64,000 bases of DNA from Bremerella cremea (lineage in GTDB: Bacteria; Planctomycetota; Planctomycetia; Pirellulales; Pirellulaceae), in assembly GCF_003335505.1 (NCBI RefSeq), contig NZ_QPEX01000046.1:62001-126000 (forward strand). Reading direction: 5' to 3'. The translations under genes and the position numbers were made by a program. Positions within the stretch are counted from its first letter, which is position 1; each line of letters opens with the position of its first letter. Below are positions 55,968 through 63,068 of this stretch, piece after piece. A model generated the notes under the pieces. The model was not told the origin of the DNA, did not search any database, and saw only the letters and a program-made list of their open reading frames with translations.

Positions 55968-56588
55968 ATGTCCAACGAAACCGGGTCCGCCAAGTCAACC
56001 TCGGACCAAGATCCCTTTGCTCCTGTTCCCCTTGACCTCAAGAATCCCTCCACGGCTGCTTTGCTAGCGTGGCTGATTCCTGGTGCCGGCCATTTGTATC
56101 AAGGACGTCGCGGCAAAGGAATTTTGTTTCTGGTCTGCATCCTCACGATCTACTTCCTCGGCTTGTCGATGGGAGGAGGTCGCGTGGTATATGCCAAATG
56201 GGATGACACGGAGAAACGACTTCCTTTAATCTGTCAGCTTGGCGTGGGCCTGCCCACTCTGCCTGCTTTAGCCCAGGCATTTTTTGTCAGTAACGGCAAG
56301 AAGCCGATCGAACTGTTTGGCATACGGCTAATGGCACCACCGCTCGACGCAGCTGAAAACGCGAGCTTGCATCGCAAGTACGGGTACCTCTTTGAAATGG
56401 GCACCCTCTACACCATGATTGCTGGCCTGCTGAACGTGCTGGTCATCTACGACGCCGCCGCTGGCCCCGTCTGGATGATCCCCGATTCCGAGAAAAAGAA
56501 ACGTAAAAAGCAGGGGGACTCCGACGAGCCTGAGACCTCTTCCAACGGCAACACACCGCAAGCGGCTGCGAACGTTTCTGCTGGCTAA
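55968..56588 (+). CDS. DUF6677-family membrane protein
   Basis: A 206-residue membrane protein. The segment NPSTAALLAWLIPGAGHLYQGRRGKGILF near residues 27-55 is the DUF6677/TM2-like signature (P-G-x-G-H-x-Y). Three or four hydrophobic segments follow, one containing LGLSMGGGRV and another FEMGTLYTMIAGLLNVLVIYD. The C-terminal 45 residues are hydrophilic with a Lys run (SEKKKRKKQGD). Function unknown; common in planctomycetes. The ATG at 55968 was chosen over the TTG at 55959. It is followed after 24 bases by a small membrane protein gene, probably co-transcribed. Confidence 0.85.
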   Translation: MSNETGSAKSTSDQDPFAPVPLDLKNPSTAALLAWLIPGAGHLYQGRRGKGILFLVCILTIYFLGLSMGGGRVVYAKWDDTEKRLPLICQLGVGLPTLPALAQAFFVSNGKKPIELFGIRLMAPPLDAAENASLHRKYGYLFEMGTLYTMIAGLLNVLVIYDAAAGPVWMIPDSEKKKRKKQGDSDEPETSSNGNTPQAAANVSAG

Positions 56589-56612
56589 AGCAAATCGATA
56601 CGAAAGAGTTTC

Positions 56613-56825
56613 ATGGACAACCTAGCCCTTCTCGCGATGTTTCCTGGCTGGCACTTGGTGGTTTACGCGTTGCCGCTGATTACCGTGGTTAGCCTGGTTT
56701 ACGGCGCTACTCGTCACGAAAGCTGGCCAGCAATCCTGAAGCATGCCTGGGACACGTTCGTTTGGATTGTCGGTTTTATGGGCGTGGTGTTTGTGGTTAT
56801 TCTTCTGGCTGGTCTGTGGGGTTAG
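56613..56825 (+). CDS. Small two-helix membrane protein
   Basis: A 70-residue protein with two predicted membrane segments (about 8-29, WHLVVYALPLITVVSLVYG, and 49-70, VWIVGFMGVVFVVILLAGLWG) joined by a conserved-looking polar loop (ATRHESWPAILKHAWDTF). Similar small companions of DUF6677 genes are known to me from planctomycetes only as hypothetical proteins. It lies 24 bases after the DUF6677 gene, so the two probably work together in the inner membrane. Its last 29 bases overlap the 3' end of the convergent penicillin acylase gene. Confidence 0.7.
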   Translation: MDNLALLAMFPGWHLVVYALPLITVVSLVYGATRHESWPAILKHAWDTFVWIVGFMGVVFVVILLAGLWG

Positions 56826-59043
56826 GTTCGCTCTTTGGAGCCAACCGCTTGTAATCGCCGTCTAGCCACAACGGGACATCGCTTTTGTAATACCGCGAGA
56901 AACGGCTCTCGCTCGGCCCGCCCGGCAAGTTGGTCCAAGCGACATCGGTTGCCATATCGGTAACAAAGTGGTAACTCGGCGCGAACGTTGACTCGCGCGT
57001 CGCCGTTTGCAGCACATGCCCCTGAAAGACCGTCGCATGGCAGCCGGGCATGGGATATTCAGGGCTATCAAACCCCAGCAATCTTCCGACACGCCCACCG
57101 CCGAAAAAACGGTCGGTGAAATGGAAGCTGTTGAATTGCCCCCAAGTCATCTCTTTCTCGCGCAAGGCCTTTTCACCTGCCGTGCGGATCATCTCTCCCT
57201 TGTCGCGTGTCTGCCACCACAACGAAAGATCCTTCTTCAAAATCTCGTCACAGGCCGCGATGATCATGCTCGAAAAGCCAACTCGCGTTACCAGATATAG
57301 CGTTCGTTTCGGCCCCATTCCCCGTTCGTGCCCGAAGATTTCTAGCAGCGTGTTACGATAAAACCGCTGAAACAACACCGCTTCAGTGCTATCGGGATCG
57401 AAACGATGGTCCCAATCTTTCAACTTATCCCGTATCGCTTGCGGAGCGTACGGCAACAAGATCGGCAAGATCTCGCGAGCCTGGAGACTGACCAAATCGT
57501 ACTGCAGCGTTTGCATATCCTCGATCGAGACTTCGCGGGCCTGCTCTAACACTTCCACGATCCGCCGCTTGCGATAGTCGGGCAACGTCTGACTAACCAG
57601 CTTTGGCCGGTTCGCTTCGTTGATGTCTTCGTTGGCTGTCGCGATAAAACCGCATTCAGGATTGTAGATTCGGGGTAACTGATCAGCGGGTATCACGCCT
57701 TGCCAATGATTCCGCGCGTCCCAAGCCGCCACCGGCCCAAGCCCGGAGAAACCCGCTCGGCGCCGCGGAAACCGCCCGTTGCCTTGCATGCCGATGTTGC
57801 CGTACACATCCGATACCACCCAGCACAACGTCGGCTGCGGGCATCCCTTGGCAACGTCCAATGCTTCGGCAGCGTTCTCGGCAGAAATCATTTGCAACCA
57901 TGAAGCAATCGCCATACCGGAACGGGGCTGCATGCCAGTCCATGCGAGGCTCAAGTAATAGCCGTCTCCCGACTCTTCTGGATCAACTTCTAGCGTTCCC
58001 TGCGGGTTCTCGAGCACCCGCATCATTGTCGCAGGCTTGCCCTTCGCTCCGATCACTTCGTCGCGGACCTGAAAATCGATCCAAGATTCATCCCGACGGT
58101 ATTGCCACTTTCCTTCTGCATTCTTGCGGCAATCCTCTATAAAGAAGTCAGTCGTATCCCCTTTCATGTAGGTGACACCCCAACTCACTTTTTTCGTTCG
58201 TCCGACAGCAACAAGCGGGCAACCAGGCAACGTGGCGCCCATCACGTAGTTGTCTTGCCAGCGTAAGACGGCTTCATACCAGATCGCCGGTAGCCGGTTG
58301 GTTTCCAGATGAGGGTCCGACGACAAAATAGGGCTGCCACTTTTCGACAACCGCCCATTCACCACCCAAGCATTGCTACCTGCCAGACGGGGCAAGTCCA
58401 TCAACACTTCCAGGGCTTCGTCTGACAGTTTCTTCACACCACGAGCTTGCCGCAAGATTTCAAAATCGACATGCTCTAACCGGTCTGGGAACAGCTCGCG
58501 TAATGCGGCCTCGTCACCGCCAGACTGAATGAGGGCGATCACGATCCGTTCGTTTTCCAACTGACTAACCGCCAGGCCGCCAAAGCTCAGCAAGTTGCCT
58601 ATGTACAGGACCGAAGTCGGATCCCAAGCGGCCGCCTCGAAGCCAATCGCCCACATCGGCCAGGTATAGCCGGTCGCTTTCATGCCGTCGTTCACACCGG
58701 CACAGTAATGATCGACCTGACGCTGAACGTCCTCGGGCCAGTATTCCCGTTCGCGTGGCTGATTGCGATGCAGACCGATGCGGCGAAAAAATCGATCGGT
58801 TTCCAGCAATTCATCGCGGGCGGCAATCGATTCGGCCGCTTTGCCAGAAGCGATCGCCCTGGCAAATAGAATTTGTGTCAGCCGATCGGTTGCGTGCATG
58901 TAACCGAGGCCATATAACGCGTCATCCAGCGTAGTGGCGGTGATATGGGGAACCCCAGCCTCGTTACGCTCGATGGTGATATCTCTTGTTAACCGGGAGA
59001 ATTCCATGTGGTTGTCGATCCCTGTCAGCTTACCCGGACGCAT
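56797..59043 (-). CDS. Penicillin acylase-family N-terminal nucleophile hydrolase
   Basis: A 748-residue member of the penicillin/acylhomoserine lactone/cephalosporin acylase family (Ntn-hydrolases), made as a precursor cleaved before a nucleophile Ser. The cleavage site is A-G | S223-N-A-W-V-V-N-G, which splits an alpha chain of about 222 residues from a beta chain of about 526. The alpha chain shows GVPHITATTLDDALYGLGYMHATDRL; the beta chain shows SDPHLETNRLPAIWYEA with the oxyanion Asn and HVLQTATRESTFAPSYHFVTDM near the end. I find no signal peptide, so the usual periplasmic location is not assured. Substrates could be acyl-homoserine lactones or amides; unproven. The start is at 59043, with an alternative ATG at 59007. 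Confidence 0.87.
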   Translation of the reverse strand: MRPGKLTGIDNHMEFSRLTRDITIERNEAGVPHITATTLDDALYGLGYMHATDRLTQILFARAIASGKAAESIAARDELLETDRFFRRIGLHRNQPREREYWPEDVQRQVDHYCAGVNDGMKATGYTWPMWAIGFEAAAWDPTSVLYIGNLLSFGGLAVSQLENERIVIALIQSGGDEAALRELFPDRLEHVDFEILRQARGVKKLSDEALEVLMDLPRLAGSNAWVVNGRLSKSGSPILSSDPHLETNRLPAIWYEAVLRWQDNYVMGATLPGCPLVAVGRTKKVSWGVTYMKGDTTDFFIEDCRKNAEGKWQYRRDESWIDFQVRDEVIGAKGKPATMMRVLENPQGTLEVDPEESGDGYYLSLAWTGMQPRSGMAIASWLQMISAENAAEALDVAKGCPQPTLCWVVSDVYGNIGMQGNGRFPRRRAGFSGLGPVAAWDARNHWQGVIPADQLPRIYNPECGFIATANEDINEANRPKLVSQTLPDYRKRRIVEVLEQAREVSIEDMQTLQYDLVSLQAREILPILLPYAPQAIRDKLKDWDHRFDPDSTEAVLFQRFYRNTLLEIFGHERGMGPKRTLYLVTRVGFSSMIIAACDEILKKDLSLWWQTRDKGEMIRTAGEKALREKEMTWGQFNSFHFTDRFFGGGRVGRLLGFDSPEYPMPGCHATVFQGHVLQTATRESTFAPSYHFVTDMATDVAWTNLPGGPSESRFSRYYKSDVPLWLDGDYKRLAPKSEPNPTDQPEE

Positions 59044-59234
59044 GTCAGGGAACTTCTTGAAACCTGACCTGCCCTACAATCATCGTAGCATGCGGACGCG
59101 CCCCGTTTGTGACTTCGGACAAAATGTGGCATCGTAGTGGGACATTCTCACCACTTACCATCGGCAGAATGAGGCGTACCAGGCCAGTCAAGCCTTGTCT
59201 GCTCGAACGATCATTTTCCCCTTAAATTGAAGCA

Positions 59235-60251
59235 TTGATCACTTTGAACGATCCAGCGGACACTTCCCCACCGCCAGCAATCGCGTCGCAGCACCGACGG
59301 CACACGCTGCGCCAGTGGCTTACCGCTGCCAGCTTTGCCAGCCCCTGGCTGGTGGGACTCTTGGCATTGTTTGTTTACCCATTCTTGGTTTCGCTGTACT
59401 GGAGCTTCTGTCAGTACGACTTAATTAACCCGCCTCATCTGGTGGGATTGGCGAACTACCAACAACTGGGTAGCGAATTGGCCTCTGGGACCGGCATTGG
59501 TAAGGCCCTCTGGAATACCAGCTACTATGCCTGCATCTCAGTCCCATTGTCGATTGTGATCGGGGTTGGCTTGGCCTCGCTCCTTTCGTGCGAAATCCGG
59601 GGACAATCGATCTTTCGGACGTTGTTTTACCTCCCGTCGGTCATCCCCGTGGTGGCATCCAGCATTCTGTGGATGTGGCTCCTCAACCCCGCCGATGGTC
59701 TCGTAAATTCCATTCTCGGCTGGCTCGGCCTTTGGCAACCACAATGGTTTGCCTCGCCGGACGAGTTCTTTTCGCCACACACGTTCTCCGCTTCGGCCTG
59801 GCAAAACAATTCGGCTCCGGTCGGCTCGAAGGATGCCCTGATTTTGATGAGCCTGTGGGGTATGGGCAACTTCATGGTGATTTACCTGGCAGCAATCGGC
59901 GATATCCCCAAGTCGCTCTACGAAGCGGCCCGCATTGACGGGGCAGGCCCGCTTACAAGATTTTGGAACGTGACACTGCCGCTCCTCACGCCGATCATTT
60001 TCTTCAACTTAGTGATGGGGCTGATCCAATCGGTCCAGGCATTCACGCAAATTTATATCGTCAGCGAAGGACGTGGTGCGCCGGCTGACTCGACATTGAT
60101 GCTCAGCCTGCATTTGTTTCTCAGTGCGTTTCAACACCTGGACATGGGCTACGCGTCGGCGGTGGCTTGGTTGCTGTTTGTGCTGCTGAGTCTCGCCACA
60201 TGGTTCCTCTTCGCCACCTCGCGGCGTTGGGTTTACGAGGGGTTACGCTAA
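59235..60251 (+). CDS. Carbohydrate ABC transporter permease (MalF-like)
   Basis: A 338-residue inner-membrane permease of the carbohydrate uptake (CUT1) ABC family. Six or more membrane segments are visible, and the cytoplasmic EAA loop EAARIDGAGPLTRFWNVTLPLL near residues 230-252 is the ATPase-docking motif. The first 30 residues are hydrophilic, as in many MalF/UgpA proteins. TTG start. The stop shares bases with the start of the next gene (TAATG), so translation is coupled. It is the first gene of a permease-binding protein-permease cassette. Substrate unknown. Confidence 0.92.
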   Translation: MITLNDPADTSPPPAIASQHRRHTLRQWLTAASFASPWLVGLLALFVYPFLVSLYWSFCQYDLINPPHLVGLANYQQLGSELASGTGIGKALWNTSYYACISVPLSIVIGVGLASLLSCEIRGQSIFRTLFYLPSVIPVVASSILWMWLLNPADGLVNSILGWLGLWQPQWFASPDEFFSPHTFSASAWQNNSAPVGSKDALILMSLWGMGNFMVIYLAAIGDIPKSLYEAARIDGAGPLTRFWNVTLPLLTPIIFFNLVMGLIQSVQAFTQIYIVSEGRGAPADSTLMLSLHLFLSAFQHLDMGYASAVAWLLFVLLSLATWFLFATSRRWVYEGLR

Positions 60252-61627
60252 TGCCAAACGCTTCCCTTCGTGGTTGGTTTGCCCCGATAATCCTCGGTGT
60301 GGCGGTGATTGGCCTTTTCGCTGCCCAAACCTACCTAAGATCAACCGAGCAAGCCCCGCCTGAAAACCGAGAAGAAGTGGTCTTTTGGCATTTTTGGGGC
60401 GGGGCCGACCGGGCTATCGTGGAAGAAGTTGCCCAGCGTTTCAACGCTTCGCAAAGCAAGTACTTTGTGCGTCCGATTGCGATGCCGGGGAACAACCTCG
60501 ACCTGAAGTTCTTTCTTAGCGTGACCGGTGGCGATCCCCCTGACCTACTGAATATCGACGACCCGGTAATCGCCGATTGGGGACATCGCGGCGCGATCTT
60601 GGCGTTAGACGAAGTCGCCAGCGAAGAGGAAGTCGCTCGCTTATCCTCTTGGCTTTTCCCTGCCGCGCGGCGTTTGGTGACCTACCAAGACCGCATGTAC
60701 GGCGTACCGAACGGCCTCGATATTCGGGCTTTGTACTTCAACCAAACGATGCTCGATCGCTACGGCCTTTCCCCTCCGCAGACCATTGCTGATCTCGATC
60801 ACATCGCCGTCACGATCGCCCCGCCAGGCCAGAGCACACCCTACCAGCAGCATGGTTTTCTGCCTGATTCACGGCGAATTTGGGCCTGGGGCCCCGTATT
60901 TGGCGGGCAATTTTACGACGCGGCAACCGGCCAAGTCACACTAACCTCACCCCCGATCGAAGCCGCGCTCGACTGGATGGCCAGTTATCGCAATCGCTAT
61001 GGACCTTCCGAGATCGCACGCTTTCGGCACGGCGATCAGTCGCTGCCCGGTAAGACCTTTCCGCTTTTCGCCGAACGGTATGCCGTGGTAATGGACGGCC
61101 AGTGGCGGGTTCGCGATATTCGGGCTTTTCAGAAGTCACAACAAGCAAAGAACGAACCCGTCACGCAGTTCGGAGTGGTTCCGCTTCCGCCTCCTGCGGG
61201 CGGAAAGCCAAACGCAGGCTGGGTGAACGGAAACAACTTTGTCATTCCCCGGGGTGCCAAAAGCCCACGTGGCGCCTGGGAGTTCATCAAGTTTTGGTGC
61301 GGGTTTGACGGTCACGAAACAGAGGCCGCACGTACATGCGTGGCAGGGGGGTGGATCCCTGTTTCTCCATCGGTTGTCAAGCAACCACAGTTCGCCCAGT
61401 TCCTGCAAGACGAGCCGCTGTTCCAAACGTTTATTGATCTGGCAGGCAGCGAGAATCAATATCCCGTGCCGGTGATTCCAGGGGCTCCCTTCTTCAACAA
61501 CGAAGTGAAGAACGTTGCCGAGTCGGCCATGGCCAGCCCGACCAAGCCTAATATTCCGCAATTGCTGGAAGCAGCCCAAATCCGCATTCAATCGCACATC
61601 GATCGCGCAGGAAACCTATCAAGATGA
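60251..61627 (+). CDS. ABC sugar-binding protein with N-terminal membrane anchor
   Basis: A 458-residue family 1 extracellular solute-binding protein for the adjacent CUT1 permeases. VVFWHFWGGADRAIVEEVAQRF opens the domain after a roughly 30-residue hydrophobic N-terminus (FAPIILGVAVIGLFAAQTYL) that carries no lipobox Cys. It may therefore stay anchored by an uncleaved signal helix. NIDDPVIADW, YGVPNGLDIRALYFN and INGNNFV-type segments line the hinge and ligand cleft. The ATG at 60251 shares bases with the stop of the first permease, and the stop overlaps the next start (ATGA). Ligand unknown, likely an oligosaccharide. Confidence 0.9.
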   Translation: MPNASLRGWFAPIILGVAVIGLFAAQTYLRSTEQAPPENREEVVFWHFWGGADRAIVEEVAQRFNASQSKYFVRPIAMPGNNLDLKFFLSVTGGDPPDLLNIDDPVIADWGHRGAILALDEVASEEEVARLSSWLFPAARRLVTYQDRMYGVPNGLDIRALYFNQTMLDRYGLSPPQTIADLDHIAVTIAPPGQSTPYQQHGFLPDSRRIWAWGPVFGGQFYDAATGQVTLTSPPIEAALDWMASYRNRYGPSEIARFRHGDQSLPGKTFPLFAERYAVVMDGQWRVRDIRAFQKSQQAKNEPVTQFGVVPLPPPAGGKPNAGWVNGNNFVIPRGAKSPRGAWEFIKFWCGFDGHETEAARTCVAGGWIPVSPSVVKQPQFAQFLQDEPLFQTFIDLAGSENQYPVPVIPGAPFFNNEVKNVAESAMASPTKPNIPQLLEAAQIRIQSHIDRAGNLSR

Positions 61628-62445
61628 CTCGCCTGCAGAAATCGACCATCTACGCTCTCTTGATCTTCTTCGCGGCGATCTATAGCTTGCCACTTTTGGT
61701 GATGCTTTCTGGCTCGCTTAAGTCCCCCACGGAAATTCAGGCCGCCCCGAACCGCTTGCTGCCGGAAAGTTGGCACTGGGAGAATTACCTTACCGCCATC
61801 CAGTCGATGCCGTTCTGGCAGTACCTGACCAACACCCTCACGCTGTGCGTAGGAACCGTGGCAGGGACGGTAATCTCCTGTTCGATGGCCGCCTACGCAT
61901 TCGCCAAGCTGAAATGGTGGGGGCGGGACAAGCTGTTTGCCGTGCTAATCGGAACGATGCTCCTTCCGTGGCACGTAACGATGATTCCACGGTTTTTGCT
62001 GCTCCGTGAGTTGGGCCTCTACAACACGCTGGGCGCATTGATTTTGCCGACGTTCCTGGGAGATGCCTTCTCGATCTTCCTGCTACGGCAGTTCTTTCGC
62101 ACGATCCCGGAAGATATCAGCGAAGCGGCCCGGATCGATGGGCTTTCTGAGTGGGGCATCTTTTGGCGCGTGATCATGCCAATGTCCGTTCCGGCGCTGG
62201 TTACGGTGGGCTTGTTTCAATTCGTTGCGGCCTGGAACGACTTCAGCGGGCCACTACTATTCCTCAGCAACAAGGACCGCTTCCCCTTGGCCTATGGGCT
62301 CGAACAGTTCGTCAGCTCGTACGCCGATCAAACGCATTTGCTGCTGGCCGCCGCTACGCTTTTCACGCTGCCGATTGTGGTGCTATTCTTCTTCGCGCAG
62401 AAAACGTTCCTCAAGGGAATCGCCACGACGGGCCTAAAAGACTAG
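61624..62445 (+). CDS. Carbohydrate ABC transporter permease (MalG-like)
   Basis: A 273-residue second permease of the CUT1 importer. Six membrane segments and the EAA loop EAARIDGLSEWGIFWRVIMPM near residues 165-186 are clear; MSVPALVTVGLFQFVAAWNDF follows. The ATG overlaps the stop of the binding-protein gene (ATGA). No MsmX/MalK-type ATPase gene lies in the cassette or elsewhere in the window, so an ATPase encoded elsewhere is probably shared, as is common for CUT1 systems. No terminator follows immediately. Confidence 0.92.
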   Translation: MTRLQKSTIYALLIFFAAIYSLPLLVMLSGSLKSPTEIQAAPNRLLPESWHWENYLTAIQSMPFWQYLTNTLTLCVGTVAGTVISCSMAAYAFAKLKWWGRDKLFAVLIGTMLLPWHVTMIPRFLLLRELGLYNTLGALILPTFLGDAFSIFLLRQFFRTIPEDISEAARIDGLSEWGIFWRVIMPMSVPALVTVGLFQFVAAWNDFSGPLLFLSNKDRFPLAYGLEQFVSSYADQTHLLLAAATLFTLPIVVLFFFAQKTFLKGIATTGLKD

Positions 62446-62611
62446 TGCTCAGCCTAATTGCCGCAGACCAGGGGCATACATCCGCTATTTGCGTAGCTGG
62501 GAAAGCACACCAGCGCAGACGATCGTGCGGCAGACAGAACAACTTGCGATCGGCGCACAACCAAAGAGGCTGTCGTCAATATTTGAGGCGACAGCTTATA
62601 GGCAGAAGCAG

Positions 62612-62647
62612 GAAAACTGGGAGCACGCCAACAAAAGGCATGCTCCC
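62612..62647 (-). terminator. Rho-independent terminator of the 29-residue protein gene
   Basis: On the minus strand GGGAGCATGCC and GGCGTGCTCCC form an 11-bp stem with one G-T wobble and a seven-base loop (TTTTGTT), followed by AGTTTTCC. It begins seven bases after the stop of the small gene at 62654-62743, which supports that gene being real and monocistronic. Confidence 0.82.
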
Positions 62648-62653
62648 GTCAGA

Positions 62654-62743
62654 TTACTTCTTGCGATGACGGATCTTTGCACGCATACGGCGTTTTTTAC
62701 GTCCAACTTTGCGTCGACCCTTACCGGTTTTCTTCGTTCCCAC
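62654..62743 (-). CDS. 29-residue highly basic protein, AURKAIP1/COX24 (bS22)-like
   Basis: A very short gene starting with GTG at 62743 and ending at TAA (62654). It encodes 29 residues, of which 19 are Lys, Arg or His (KKTGKGRRKVGRKKRRMRAK is the core). It resembles the AURKAIP1/COX24 domain (mitoribosomal mS38) and the mycobacterial ribosomal protein bS22, which have the same KKRRxRM...K.RHRK pattern. A GGAG ribosome-binding site lies six bases before the GTG and a terminator follows the stop. Probable ribosome or RNA-binding protein. The similarity is from memory of the family pattern, over few residues, so the family name is tentative while the gene itself is well supported. Confidence 0.75.
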   Translation of the reverse strand: MGTKKTGKGRRKVGRKKRRMRAKIRHRKK

Positions 62744-63068
62744 GAAATTCTCCGTATCGCTTCGGCTGTCAATGTATAAAGGAAATCCCCTTTAGCAACC
62801 TGTTGATTTTCTCAAATCGGTTACGTTATTGCGATCAAGTCGATTGCGGCGTTGTGTATTCCTCGACATATCTATTAGATATGTCTGCAAATCACGCCTC
62901 GATCTCAATCACTCGCTACCGAAGTAGAAATTCAACAGGATGCTAGTGAGGAAATTAATTCAGGTGGAAACGTCGCATTCTACCAGAGTCGACCACAAGT
63001 TGGCAAGGAACCTATCACCCGAATCCCGCAGCCAGCTGACAAACCAATCTCCCCAGGCCTTCCAACCA
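62744..63068. other. Intergenic region with a 21-bp perfect palindrome
   Basis: 325 bases between the small basic protein gene and the end of the MMPL-type gene. It contains the possible promoter at 62771-62798 and GACATATCTA-T-TAGATATGTC, a perfect 10-bp inverted repeat with a one-base center at 62865-62885. There is no T tract after the palindrome, so it is not a terminator; an operator for a dimeric regulator is possible. Nothing else is recognisable in the region. Confidence 0.55.
62771..62798 (-). promoter_or_regulatory. Possible promoter of the 29-residue protein gene
   Basis: On the minus strand TTGCTA (62798-62793) and TACATT (62776-62771) form a -35/-10-like pair with a 16-base spacer, about 28 bases before the GTG. 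Four of six bases match consensus in each box. Position and spacing are good; sequence match is moderate. Confidence 0.3.
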
